A stretch of DNA of 64,000 nt from the NCBI RefSeq assembly GCF_009727055.1, contig NC_052350.1, forward strand, positions 14,761,182 to 14,825,181, given 5' to 3'. Positions 1-13,100 of this stretch are shown one piece after another. Every line of letters starts with the position of its first letter. The stretch's first letter is position 1. Position numbers and translations under genes: made by a program. The DNA comes from Benincasa hispida (Eukaryota > Streptophyta > Magnoliopsida > Cucurbitales > Cucurbitaceae). The notes beneath the pieces are model-generated. The model was not told the origin of the DNA. It did not search any database and saw only the letters and a list, made by a program, of their open reading frames with translations.

Positions 1-491
1 CAATTACTCACATATATCAAATATATATATAACTTCTCAACTTATTAGCAGCAAGCACTCTCCACAAGTCGGCTAAACATCACAACAACTAATGCAAAGC
101 TTGAAACTTCCAGCATCATAATTTCATGCAGCAGTTTTTTCTCTCTGACGAGGACATGTTTATATGAAAAGATTGAGTTAGAGAGAAACATGATTGTAGG
201 TTGGAAAAGGAGAATCCTTTTGAGATAACAATTTTGCAAAGATCCAACTAGTTACACAACGTTAAGAATTGGTCCTCGGATGAGTTGATCATATCAAGGG
301 ATTATAAATGTAGGTCTCTACACTATAGGGAAAGAACCACAGATTGGAAAGACAACAAAGAAGCTAACGTCTCTGCCTTTTGACTAGAATACTAAGAAAT
401 ACTGTACATCAATTGTGATTTCAGAGAAGGCAGGCTCTCAACTCCAACTGAGACTTTTTGTGTACGATCAATGCTTACTCCTGCATCATAC

Positions 492-3400
492 CTATGTTTC
501 TTTTCCTATTCCATCCATCCATTTGGAGTCTAACGTAAAAAACTCATTTTAACCTATACTTACAAATATGTTTATGGGAAGAAATGAATTAGAATATGTT
601 AGTGAAATATTCATTTCTTATCCCACAAAAGAAACCTTTCGCCAGGAGAGAACCTGAAAGCTTGTGACAGTATGCGGCAATATATCTAAAAACCATGTGT
701 ATGCATAACCATATAAGCATATATATACCCCAAAAAGAACTCACAAAAGGAAAAGAAAGATCTTTGTCTCGACGAATGGAAGTCAGTGCCTCCAGATGTC
801 TTGTACATATCCAACCAGTGCTCATATAACCTTAGCTTAAGATCATAATTACTAGATTTAACGTCGAGTTCCTGAAACATAAAGAATAAAAATATTTAAC
901 ATTAAACAATCATAAGAACTCGAGAATTTTCTTCTCAAAAGGGGGGGATCACAAAAATAAATCAAATTGCAAAAACTCTATAGATATTAAAATACCTCTA
1001 AAAAGCACTCTCCGGTACCTGACCACTTGCAGTTTGACATTCCTACTGCAGGAACCGCCCATGTATATTTCCATTTCATTTTGAGGAAATTCTCAACCTC
1101 TTCTTTAGATAACTTGTGCTCCATGTGTTTGTTAAAAGAACTGCATAAATGGCATATAAAAAAATAGATCTTATGACTATGATCCCTACAGCCACAGGGT
1201 TTACTTAATTCTTAGTTTTCTTTTTAAGAAACAATTTTTCTTTTAACAAGAATTAAAACTTTTCACAAGAAAACAATTATAATAATAATCATACGGGATT
1301 GAAAGGCCACAACCATGCTCTTCCACTCCAACCAACATCCTTTCAGTTACCGTACGTCCATACTAAACTCTCCTATCAAAAACACCCACCGAAAATTGTC
1401 CTCATCTAGTCGCCAAAACTTAAAAATCGAACCCAGCACCCATTAGTTGAGTTGGGATAATTAGTCTTATCAAACTGGTTTGGGTAAAACAAGAACAACT
1501 TGAAATCATTAATTAACAAAATATTGCATTCTACTGGTGGTAAAGTATTGAAGTACATATTTCCCATTTCTTTTAGGAAACAGAAAATATATTCATATAG
1601 CAAAGCTGGGAGATGAGTTATACATCCCCAAAAAAGCCACGGACTATAAAACGAAAATATATTCATATTGGGAAGCCAAATGATCTCCACGTGTTTGACT
1701 TTTCCCGTCACAAAATTTAATGAAAATTCAACTTAGAACTTTTAAATATTAAAATAAATAGTTTACATATTAAATTTTATACATCAAAACAGGCATATAA
1801 GCTCACAAAGTGTTAGTGATTTACTATCTTTCAAGTGCTTTCTAAATAAACAACTAAACCAACTCAACCAGATAGAGACTATAATCTAACTAGAGTCATT
1901 GAGGGTCAAAGCACCACCTCACCCAATCAACGAACACCCTGAATTTAGAATTAGTAAAATCCAAATAATACAGTTTAATAACCAAACAAGCAATTATAAT
2001 CACTGACTTCATAGTTCCAATTAAAGAAAGGGAACAATGGATATTTGAAGAGACTTTTATTACATGAGATTAGATTTCAAAAATAAGGACACCATTTAGC
2101 TGATGCACCAAAAATTATGGACTAACCTAGTTCTCTCTGATGTAGAAGGGTCACCGTGAGAACCAACTTCAAGTTCATTCTCCTTATCAATGTCGGAGCT
2201 ATCAGAGTCATCATCAATTTCAACGTTTGGCACTGGCTCATACATAGTGTTCCCGAAAGATGGACTTCTACGAAACCCCTCATCAGTCACTACAATATTG
2301 AGAGTTCATGTAAATGAAAATAAAAACAACAATTTGATATGGGATGAATCGAAAACATAATATAAAAAATAAAGTCAGGTTATGTCAGTTTTATACAGAA
2401 AAGATTATAGAAACAATGCTCAAATGCTACGGGAAAAAAACAGTGAGAACTAATTCAAAATACTTTTTACAACTCAATTTTGTTTTTTTCATAGAACCAC
2501 TTTCTAAGAAGAATGAAATATTACAAAACTAGGCTAGACATAAGCAGAGGTTTAAGCACACAACAGAGGCACCAAAAGAAAACTAGAGGAAGAAGCTCCA
2601 ACTATTGAGAATTTCAAGTGTTCTGACACATAAAAGTAGATCTTTTTTAGGGTCATATTTTCAATTTTGAATATTCTTAAGCAACATGCATCCTTCAATG
2701 AAATGTTGAATGACATTCTAGTGGCAAAAGACTAAAAGCATAATGCTCAAACTTCCCATAACAAAATTGTATGTAAACCCTAGTAAAGTAGATTGTGCTT
2801 CACAACTAATTTTAAGGTCTATCCACAACAACGGGCCAAAACCTCAATATTCCAAAAACGACCAAGAAAGAAGTGGTGAAACATGAGAAGAATTTCCAAA
2901 ATCTGTAATTTCGGACAATGGGCACCGTGTTTTCATGGTTTAACATACTAAAGGGGCTCCTAGCAAAGCACATAATAGGGATAGGTCGATGAGAGGTCAT
3001 GGTCAGAACTCAATTTTCCCCATATTTTTTTATTTGGTGGTAGAAAAACAATGAGAAAAAATCGTTTTTTTTTATTGCCATTTACCAACAAGTCCAAAAA
3101 ATACATAAACTGGAACCATCAAGGTTGTATAAAACAGCATTACTGCTAAATATAGTCTAATAATCTTAGCCATGAATGTATATACACGTAACGAGAAGAA
3201 AAATTTAGGGTGTGTTTGGGGCAAGGATTATCCTAAGACTATAATAACCACCTCTTGCTATAGTAAATATTATTTTCTATTCTCCAACCAGCTACAGTCA
3301 ACATTATCTTAAAACTCTTATTTGCTATAGTATTTACTATTTGCTATAGTGTTACTATTTTACATTCATTATTTTTTTATTCTTCGTTACAGTGTTTACT

Positions 3401-6046
3401 ATTTCCTTCTCAAACTAAAATAGTTTACACTTCAAACACATACTATTATAATTCAAACTAAAATAATCTACACCCCAAACACAAACTATTATAACCCAAC
3501 TATAATAACTTATGATTATAATAACCAACTCCTTGCCCCATACATTTAAAACCAATAATGAAACACGTCATAACAAAGGATTATTCTGATTACAAGTTCT
3601 AAAACCAAGCCAAATTATTAAAAATCAAAAAAGGTATTGAAAGATAGCAATGCATGAGATGCCCACATAACTCTTACCTCCTCCTCCTCCTCCTTCTTCT
3701 TCTTCTTCTTCTTCTTCTTCTTCTTCCTCCTCCTCTAATGCACTAGAAGATTCAGAACAGTCATCCTCATCATCCTCTGTGTCACTTTTTCCTTCTTCTT
3801 GTCTTTGTCTAGGGAAAGACATGGACAAGGCAATGCATAAAAGAGTAAGTTCAAAAGGTAACTATAACTTAGGTGTATTAGCTACTTGCAGAAAGAAATA
3901 ATAAAGAATATTTTTCTAGTTATGATTCCACGAGCTAACTAGTATAGAAGGAATTATTGTGTTGCCCAACTTGTATATTTAGCAAACATGTCACTCATGG
4001 TAATTTACAGACATAATATATTCTCCAATAAACGCAATTTTTGGGGAAAGAAATGAAACAGTGGCTAATTTGTGGAACCCACACATAGCTTCTTGGAACA
4101 TATGGCCTAGAAGAAACATGAAGGACTGGGAGAGAGAGAAATGGGCTGGCCTTCTGAACACACTTGAGGCAATTACTCTTAATGGGTCCTCTGATGTGAG
4201 GAGTTCCAAACTGGAAATTCTGGAACCTTTACCTCGAGATCTCTCACTGCTGCTCTTCCATCTACAGGATTATTGGCTGTAAGGTCTTCCAATCCATTTG
4301 GGAAGGCTATTATTAAAAAATGTGAGGTTTTTTATTTGGGAATTGGGCAATTAAATACATTTGACAAGCTTCAAAGGCGTTCTCTTTGGATCTCCCACTT
4401 CCCCAGTTGCTGCATTCTTTGTAAAAGTGATAAGGAATCAAAAGATCACCTTTTTATTTCGTGTTAGCAAGCCACAATTTTATGGGATTTTATTATTGAT
4501 GCGTTTGGTTGGAATCTGGTTTTCCCCCATGGACTTAGAGAGCTTCTTTGCATGGTTTTCACTGCTCATGGTTTCAAGCGTGCCGAGAAGATTCTTTGGT
4601 TGAATTTTATTTGGGCATTCTTTCGGTCCATTTGGTTGGAGCGTAGTTCTATTTTCAATGACAAAGAACAAAACCAACATTCCTTCCTCACATCTATTAG
4701 TTTCTTAGCACTTGATTGATGTAATTTGGTTCCCCCTTTATGTGATTACAGTCTTACTAGTCTTATGACCAATTGAAGAAGTTTTCTGTAATCCATTGGA
4801 TAGGATCTCCAATCTTTTTGTATACTTCATCACAACAATGAAATTCTCATGTTTCCTACTAAATACACACACACACACACACACATCTATATCCTCCAAT
4901 ACATACTTAACCACTCAAACTACAAGTTTTTTAAAGAAGCATCAAATCTCAACATTAACTATGGCTAATCCAAGATAGCCGGGATCAATTTTTATATTTA
5001 TTCTTTTGATGGCCTTGCTTCTAATTTTTTTAGCAAGATTGGTTTGTTTTATATGATAGAAACAACAACTTTCATTGAGAAAAATGAAAGAACACATGGG
5101 CATACCAAAAAAAAAAGAAAACAACAACAACAACAACTCAGCCCACAAAAAATGCACCTCTCCCAACAGGAAGGGACTCCAGCTATGCAAAATAATGTTT
5201 ATAGAATAGTTACAAAAGGTCTTTAAAACCGAAGTCCACAAAAGGTCCAGATTGGTTATTGGTCCAACTCTTAGTGGAAGCTTTCTCTAAATGGCAAGCA
5301 TCATGATAGAAACATGGACAGTTCAATAATAAATCATGCTTATTAATGGCATGTAACCCCAACAAATGGAAATACTATTGATTTCATATTTGTGACAAAT
5401 TAAATGATAAAGCTATCAAGCACAATTGGACAAACTAAAGCTCGTAAATACTCTCCATGCTTTTTTCATATAAGAAACTTCAAAAGATTTATTGAAAAGG
5501 GAAAACAACTGTGTCATTCAGTTCTAAGGAAAAGGTAAAACAAGATCCTAAGGGTCCAAGGTAGAGAGAACCCATGCTTGGGAAACTACTTGATAAGCGG
5601 TCTTCCAATTATTTGATAGGTCATTTACAAAAGAATTTAGAAAGCAAGGAAATCAGAAGTTATATTTTATACAAAGCAACAAAAATAATCAAACTTTAAA
5701 TATTCTTGAAAATTGGAAAAAAAAACCACATACAACAGAATTCACATTTTTTATAATAATAATTCATAATCAAGATCCAGTTAAAGAATACTACCTTTTC
5801 ACACATGAAGCAGCAACATCCTTATTACATGATCGTAATTGCATTAACAAATTTTCATAGTTAGATTGCTCCGTGAAAACTTCAAGTTCCTCGGCCTCGC
5901 TGACTCCTACAAAGAAATAGTCATTTCAGAACTGTATTTCATTATGAACCAGCTAAGCAATCAAGCCATAGTCCCAACAAAAGAAGAAAGAGAGAAAATG
6001 AAAATCAAGAATCCTCACCTCGTTTACGAACTAATTGCTTCACCAT
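492..6046 (-). CDS. Seven-exon gene for an acidic Glu-rich protein of unknown function
   Basis: Exons read on the minus strand are 6046-6019, 5906-5795, 3808-3678, 2289-2127, 1140-996, 871-745 and 529-492. All six introns are GT-AG, every junction keeps phase, and the exons total 744 nt (247 residues plus TAG), which is the main support for the model. The N-terminus is basic (MVKQLVRKR). A middle segment of Asp/Glu/Ser ends in about 14 consecutive Glu and 5 Gly, encoded by a GAA/GGA microsatellite. A second acidic stretch (DDDSDSSDIDKE) follows. The C-terminal 100 residues look globular, with WKYTWAVPAVG, KWSGTGECFLE and LYEHWLDMYKTSGG. The frame stays open upstream to an ATG at 6154, so the start is uncertain. 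The last exon is the weakest: without it the reading runs on to a stop near 686. I do not recognise the family; the low-complexity charge suggests a nuclear protein, which is inference only. Confidence 0.55.
3208..3544. mobile_element. MITE with inverted GTTTGGGGCAAGGA-type ends
   Basis: The element begins GGGTGTGTTTGGGGCAAGG and ends in the inverse, CCTTGCCCCATACA, about 337 bp apart. TTTA flanks both sides. The interior is AT-rich and repeats CTATAGT/TTACTAT and AAACTATTATAA. There is no coding capacity. It lies in an intron of the Glu-rich gene. The ends recall hAT- or PIF-derived MITEs of plants; the superfamily is uncertain. Confidence 0.55.
4045..4800 (+). pseudogene. LINE 3' remnant with reverse-transcriptase zinc-binding domain
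   Basis: In shifting frames this reads as the C-terminal end of a plant non-LTR retrotransposon ORF2. ANLWNPHIASW near 4061 is the usual lead-in. GQLNTFDKLQRRSLW and CCILCKSDKESKDHLFISC (about 4343-4467) form the zf-RVT domain with its C-x2-C...H...C pattern. AEKILWLNFIWAFFRSIWLE (about 4583-4642) is the conserved terminal helix. Frames change at least twice, so it is dead. It lies inside the intron 3809-5794 of the minus-strand gene, in the opposite orientation, and the adjoining 3' tail runs into an (AC)n stretch. Confidence 0.7.
4865..4885. repeat. (AC)n microsatellite
   Basis: About ten AC units directly after the LINE 3' remnant. It may derive from the element's 3' tail. Confidence 0.9.
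4985..5280 (-). pseudogene. Second LINE 3' fragment, opposite orientation
   Basis: The minus-strand reading (SWSPFLLGEVHFLWAELLLL, then FFFGMPMCSFIFLNESCCFY) matches my memory of the hydrophobic tail of cucurbit LINE 3' ends. GTT-rich sequence and ATATAAAA follow. It is truncated and sits head-on to the zf-RVT fragment in the same intron. Support is pattern recognition only. Confidence 0.35.
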
Positions 6047-6269
6047 TGGAATATTGTTGAATACTTCTATGGAAAAACTGAAAAGATGCCCGGCTTCTAT
6101 GTTCAAGTCATGTTCCAATGTTATCTTGAGACATATAAACAGAAATGTGGTCATATAAGTTATAACTCAAAGCTGACCTTCTTTTATGACACACTGTTTT
6201 GGACAATTGTACCTGTTTAATCTCTAAAATTTTAATTGTGTTCCATAACCTTTAATTACAATTCAATCC

Positions 6270-6640
6270 CTATCATTCATATTTTGACTAAATAATGACA
6301 TAGCAGGTTTGTTGGATAAATATTGGTTGATTTGGCACCAAGTAGCAAACAAAATGGATAACAAAGCGCGCAGCATCCTTCTGGTGTGGGATTGTAATTA
6401 TATCAAAGAGAAGATGACTAGCGTGGTAAAGTTGTGGAATTATATTTCCCTCTATCTGGTGCTCTCTTTCTAGCTTTTTTTGTAATTTCAATTTTGTACA
6501 TATGATGGTTGATTGGGAGTCTTATCTATAGCCCTTTGGCCTTTTGGGGATATCTCATCTCCCCTTTTCCATCTCTGACTCATTCAATATAGTATTTGTT
6601 TTGTATCATAGAAAAAACAACAACAACAAACAAACAAACA
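6270..6640 (+). other. Possible LINE 3' tail
   Basis: TTGGCCTTTTGGGGATATCT followed by a CT-rich stretch, TTTGTATCATAGAAAAAA and a CAA/CAAA-rich tail looks like a retroposed 3' end on the plus strand. No coding domain is visible. The neighbouring DNA up to the GC-rich leader at 7786 is AT-rich and shows no gene I can defend. Confidence 0.25.
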
Positions 6641-7785
6641 AACCACATAGCTTCATAAAATAAAGTTTATGCTCTACAGGGGAGATTTGATACATTGCTT
6701 TCAGAAAAAGAATATATGTTGCAAACATCATTTACATCACCGTCAATCTACCACATCGTGTCGAATCAATCAACTCTTATTCAATACTAACAAACACGTC
6801 ATGTCATCATTAAATTAACAATATAAGAACTATGATTTCTATATGATCACAAATCAAAGTTCAAAGACATGACCGAAACTTCTTGAAGTTTACGGGCTAA
6901 ATAGACACAACCATCAAAGTTGATGCATTATATTCATTATTTAACCTTCAGTCTATGATCAACATTCAACAATTGGTGAAACCTACTCTGCTATCCCCAA
7001 ACCCAATTTCAAACTCTTAACCTAGAGAGGTCCACCGAGTAGTTCTAGTAAAAATATTGATTTGAAAAATAATAAGATGTTTCAATGCCCTATGTTCACT
7101 GGGACGCAGAACCCAGAAAATACAACTCAATTTCAATAGTCTACCACCGAAGACTTTCAAACACTCCTCTATAAAAACGCATACTCATACAAATACAATA
7201 GAGCAACATTAGTCGAGGCCTACATGCAGCAAAGAGATAGCAATTGCAAACAACTTTTCCCATTGTCTTAAATGGGTGCATGAAATACAGAGCATATAGA
7301 TGGGTCTTGTTTCAACCAAAAAAATGTATACTATATACTCAATGTCTTCTCCCAACTAAATATGGTTCAAGTTGTTCGGCTATCAAAATAACGACAACAA
7401 GCTTGGAATTAAAAGAGAATTGGATGACTGATTCTCTAATAATAAAGAATAAGGGAGATGCTGGAAAATCCATGGTAGCAGAAACAAGAAACTTTTAAGT
7501 CGAGACCAAAGAGATAAAGAGATGATCAAAGCCTCAATTGATAAACATAAGCAACAAACACAAGTCTAAATGGAACATCCAAACACTAATCACGTCCCAG
7601 TTTGCCGCGAGGCTGTTTATTCTTCTTTTTCTTTTTCTTATCTCTGTTCGCATTCGTCTACTTTATTCAAAAAAAAAATCAAACAACTCCTCTATTCTTT
7701 CATCAGGAACTTCCTAGTTTGGGTTTTTCGTGAGATGAAAATCATAATGGAAAATGGGAGAATACCAGTAACAACAATAGAGTAG

Positions 7786-7970
7786 AAAAAGCAGTGCCAG
7801 CCCACTAAGAAGGAGGGTCCGGCCGCACGAGCAGAAGAAATACGATGGCGGCGGCGGCGGCGACACTGAGCTGTGGAGAGGGGGACGAGCAGGCGTGAAG
7901 AAGAAGAAGAATAAGTGGCGCGTGGGGCACGTGAGGGTGAGAGGAAAACGAGGTTTTTAGGGTTTTGGTC
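7786..7970 (-). promoter_or_regulatory. GC-rich leader/promoter region of the Glu-rich gene
   Basis: This is a sharp GC-rich island in AT-rich DNA. On the minus strand it shows an AAACCCTAA telo-box (7957-7965), then a palindromic G-box CACGTG (7928-7933), then CT-rich sequence and GCC repeats. A good splice donor (TTACTG then GTATTC) lies near 7768-7780, so it may hold a non-coding first exon of the gene that starts translation near 6046. Telo-boxes and G-boxes are common near plant transcription starts. The plus strand has an ATG at 7844, but its frame closes after 17 codons. Confidence 0.35.
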
Positions 7971-9169
7971 TCTTTTATTTATCTGAATTTTTTCCTCAAA
8001 ATATATGTTTTTTATTTTTATTTTATTTTATTTTGTAAACGTGGCCTTAAAGATAAAAAGAACGCTAGAGTTTTTAATTACGGATAAACTTTCTATTTTG
8101 TAGTTTCTGTTCATTTTAGAGTTTTTTTTTCCTTTTTGTACGGATGATCATTGATGTCCTTGTGATTAATGATTCGATTCCATAAATTTATGGAATCTAA
8201 TCTAATTTTATATTTATGTCAAAGCAGATCGTGGAGATGATCATTAATCATGAAGATACTCGTAAAAATGTCATCCATACAAAAGTCAGATGGGTTATTA
8301 ATCATAAAGGTGCTTGTAAAATGTCATCCATACAAAAATCGTTTCTCCTTTTTTTATCATTTGCAGTCTCTTTCATTTATCGTTTTTGGTTTCTTGCACT
8401 TAATCGATGTCAAAATTTTTTGGTAATTTTAAAATAACAGATTTGTAGGGGCCTTTCGATATTAATAAAAAGGCCCAAATTGTTTACGATGAATAGCAAA
8501 ATTCAAAAAGAATCCAAAACTGATGGAAGAAAGCCCAACCCAAAGAGTGAAATACCAAAACTATCCCAGCCCATACAAAAAATCGTGACCCGCTAACGAT
8601 TAATTGGATTATCCAAATCCGCCCGATACTCACGTCCGTCTTCCACGTCTTCTTCTTGCAACGACAACCGATCTCTATCTATCGCCTTCTACCTCGTTGC
8701 TTATTTTTTTCTCTCATCGTTGTTGCTTTCGATTTTTTTTATCTATCCTTCTTCCTCTTCCTCTTGAATCTAATTTTGCCTCATCTTCATCTTCTTCTCC
8801 CATTGTTGCTTTCGATTTTTCAAGGTTACAATCAATCATCATATCCTCAAAGGTTATAATCATTCTCTTTTCTTCTCATTTCATTGATTCTTCTATTTAA
8901 TCATATTATTTAATGTTATTGAATCTAATTTTCTTTTAACTAGATGGTAAGCCAAAAAAAAAATAGTCAATATTGATGGAAGCAAAGGAAAATGAAAGAA
9001 AATAATGAAAGTTGAATCATCAATAATCAGAGCAAAAACAAACAAATCTGAAGAGAATAAGAAGGTAAACTATCAATAGAACTTTAACATCAATACATAC
9101 TTGTTGTGATTGTGTCAACTATCTATCTTAGAAACTTTAGCAAAAAATTTAACATCAGTCCATCTATTA

Positions 9170-10110
9170 TTGATAAATTTGAGTTAAGATAGATAAATAT
9201 AGAGTTCTATCTCTGTTTATCTCAGATGGACAGTGACAGAGTGTTAGATAGACAATGATAAGCTTCATTGGTTAACACCAATATATGTTTCTATCGTTTC
9301 TATATGGTTTGCACTATATATTTGTTTAGTTGAGTGGATTTATTATTGATGACTTTGAATTGAGATAAATGAGATGTGATAGATAGTGATAGAGCACTAG
9401 ACGGTGATAGACTTCAATGGTAAACACTAATATATATTTCTATCATTTCTATATGGTTTGCACTCTATATATATTTGTTTGGTTGAGTGAATCTATTATT
9501 GATAATTTTGAATTGAGATGGACAGTGATAAATTGCTATCTCTGTCTACTTTAGATAGATAGTGATAGAGTTCTATCACTATCTAAGATATCTCTATCTT
9601 TCTATAAAATTTTATCATTGTGTTTATGAGATAGACCATGATAGACTTCAATGGTAAGCGCTAATATCTATTTCTATTGTTTCTATATGGTTTGCGCTCT
9701 ATATTTGTTCGGTTGAGTAGATCTATTATTGGTAACTTTGAATTGAGATAGACAGGGATAGAGCACTATCTCTGTCTATCTGAGATAAACAGTTATAGAG
9801 TTTTATATTTGTTTATCTCAGATAGACAGTGATAGAGAGATGTCTTTATCTATCTCAGATAGACAAACAAATGGTTTGCACTCTATATTTGTTTAGAGAT
9901 GAGATAGACAGTGATAGAGCACTATCTCAAATAGACAATGAGATAAACAGTGATAGACTTCAATGGTAAACACTAATATTTGTTTCTATATGGTTTGCAC
10001 TCTCTATTTATTTAGTTTAGTTTTATTACCAATAGCTTTGACTCAAGATAGACAGAGATAGAGTACCATCTCTATCTATCTCAGATAGACAGTAATAAAT
10101 ATTGTTAAAT
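9170..10110. repeat. Left GATAGACAGTGATAG motif array of the MULE
   Basis: Direct and inverted copies of GATAGACAGTGATAG and its degenerate forms alternate over about 0.95 kb. They are interleaved with a longer unit reading CTTCAATGGTAAACACTAAT ... TTTCTATATGGTTTGCACTC ... TTGTTTRGTTGAGTGGATCTA that recurs about five times (near 9240, 9410, 9640, 9880 and 9960). Opposite-strand copies next to each other could fold into hairpins. The CT-rich stretch before it (8600-8930) holds no gene I can support. Confidence 0.8.
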
Positions 10111-10161
10111 ACTATTGATAGTTATCTTAATAGTTGTCGGTGTTAATCACTTTTATTTTCT

Positions 10162-13100
10162 AACGTATTTTTAAATATATCTTTTCAATGGGTAGAACAT
10201 GAATTGATCATGAAAAATGAAAACAGACACTTAAGAGTTATAGTTTACTTTAGTGTAGAGGTCTTAAATTTGATAAGAACAAAGTTAGATGAAACAATTT
10301 TTTCAGAAGTTTTAAATGACTCATCTAGATACTTTCTTAATATTAAAATGGCTAAAATACTCAACCAACTCCTCAACTACTTAGTAATAAGACAATGTTA
10401 TATAAAGAAACTAAATGTCCTTACATTTAACTTCACTAGCCATATAGTAGAATTTGGGTTGAATGAATTTTGTTTAGTAATTGGATTGAAAGGTCACAAA
10501 TTATCATAATTAGATCGAGGCCAAAGAAAAGTGTCTAAAACTTTCCGATTTAGATGTTGGATTTAGAAGGAAACTTGGAATCAAATTTCCAAGAATCATT
10601 ACATGGGAGTGCTTGGAGATGGATGAATGAATGACTCTAAATGAGAACATTTTCGAAACTGAAGATGTAAGTAATTTCTTAAATGATGACATTTTCATTG
10701 TCTATCACTTTAAAGATAGACAGTGATAGTGTTCTATCTCTGTCTCTCACTGATAGACAGTGATAGACTACTATCACTGTCTATGACTAATGGTGCTAGT
10801 TTTTTTTTTCTCTAATAATTTAGCATTTGTTCACTTGTAGTTTTGCATGACACCACTGCAATCAACAGAAGAAGAATGTCAATCAATTTTCAAATATTTC
10901 ATAGAAGTTTAGATAGATGAGCAGAAAAATGGGGGAAAATAGAAGGAGGAAGAGAGGCAAATGAACAAAGAAAAGAATGATCAAATTCAATAAGAAGGAG
11001 CAAACAGAATAATGAAAGAAATTAGTGAATCGAGAAAAGGCCATAGAAAATAAATAAGGTGTAGAAAAAAATAAACTGCCTTCTCTTAGCAATCGAATTT
11101 TGGAAGAAAGTCATGATCTTGATACTATAGTTGACTGTGCAACAACATATTTATCTGGGTAAGTATATGGTTTGTAATATACTTTTTTTTTTTATGCCTA
11201 TTTATTAATTAAAATTGTCTTTCCTTGTAGATCCAAGTTGAAAATGAGAGTCAAAGAGAAATAGAGGTCTGTATGTATGATAGATAGTGATAGTACTCTA
11301 TCATTGTCTATCTTAATATTATATTTTTTAAGTTTCTTACTTTCTTAGATAGAAAACAATAGACTCTTTAGAAAACAATAACAAACTATTTTCTCATAGG
11401 AAATTGAGATGCAAACACAACAACTTGAAATAGAAGGTGATTTGGATCTGATTCCAACTACAAATTTGGAAACACCCAAAACACAACTATTACCTGAGGT
11501 TTGATTATTTTCTTAATCTACTTTTTGTTCAAACATGGGAGATAAGATAGTGATAGTCCTCTATCACTATGTATCTTAAATAGACAGTGATAGACTGCTA
11601 CCGATGTCAATTTCACATAGACTCTGATAGAGTTTAATCACTGTCTATCTGAGATAGATAGTGATAGTTTATTGGAATGTCCTAAACTCGCAGTTCGTAA
11701 ATAATGTTAACATATTATATTTATCAATAAAAGTATTGTTGAGTATTTTATTCAATAAATTGTTGTTGATGTTGCATTCTTTAATGAAAATCCAATAAAC
11801 TAATCCATTACTATAATATGAATACTTTAACTTTATATGACGACATAAAAGAGGATCAAGTTTTATTATATAGCCAAAATGGTCTATAAGCATATGGATG
11901 ATATTGGGTACCTCATCCTGGTGAGACTATTGGATGTGACCCATTTTGTATACTGATACAAATGACGTGATCAAAAAATCATTCATGTAGAGACATGTGA
12001 GTGAGGGCATCATGTGCAATGAGTTTACATAAAACGAAACCTTGAAATAGTCATTTTTCTTTATAACAACCGTTTACTATTAAAACTGACTATTTTAAAT
12101 TCAATGACATAGGGTAACTCGATATTAATCCCGAGCTAACTATGAACTCCTGTTTATTCCGGATTATCCTTTTATATGCATAGGCGAGAGTAGTCCAATA
12201 ACACTGCTCAATAAACCTCCCATTTTGGGGATAAGACCGATAGATAGTTGGGGACATAGCTTTGCTAGATGAAATTCACTCCTACCCGACTTAGAATTAA
12301 CAGATAGGTTGTTATCTTCAGCGTTGATGCCTAATCTTGAACAACGGAGTCTCGTTCTCTCATGATTGAGAGGATTATGATTAATAAGTTGGACTATAAA
12401 TCAATTGTTCAATGAAGGTTCAGTGGGAACTTAAGGAACAAGATGTGTTTATAGGGGTAAAACGATAATTTTGACCTGGTTGTAAATACGAACAACCGTG
12501 AATGATTGATTATCGATTATGGTTAAAATAGACAAAAATATACTAAAATGAGGAGAGTGCAACTATCGATTCATAGTGGTATGTCTTGGTAGTGGACGAA
12601 TAGTGATTAATTCGGTTTTAAAGAGTTTAACCAATTAATTGTAAATTGTTGGAGCTCGTGATCTGTAGGTCCATAAGGTCTCTCTACTAGCTTGTAAATT
12701 GGCTTAGTAAATTGAGTAAATTTGATCAGATTCGAAATTAGGGTTTAGAATTTGAAATGTTCAAATTCGATTAGAGTTTCTATTTGTATTTGATACAATT
12801 GAAATGTTTAATTTTATCAAAATTAATCAAAATCGAAGAGTTCAAAATATTTAAATATTGATTCAAATATTAGATGAGGTGTAATATTGTATTTAATTTT
12901 TTATATTAAATTTAATTAATTAAGTGAGTTTAATTAATTATCCAAATTTAAATTCAAAATTTGAAATTGTTCAAAATTAGAATTTATTGAAATTCAAAAT
13001 TACCAAATTAAAATTAAAATTTATTTTTTGAAAATAATATTTAAATTAAATTAAATTAATTGAAATACATAAATTAAAATTGGTTTTAAATTTGAAAGTG

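Noticed and set aside
7844..7897. Plus-strand ATG GCG GCG ... start
   Set aside because: The frame closes after 17 codons; the GCC/GGC run is better explained as leader of the minus-strand gene.
9170..10110. CRISPR-like array of GATAGACAGTGATAG repeats
   Set aside because: Repeat spacing is irregular, copies occur in both orientations, and the context is a plant MULE. This is not a CRISPR array.
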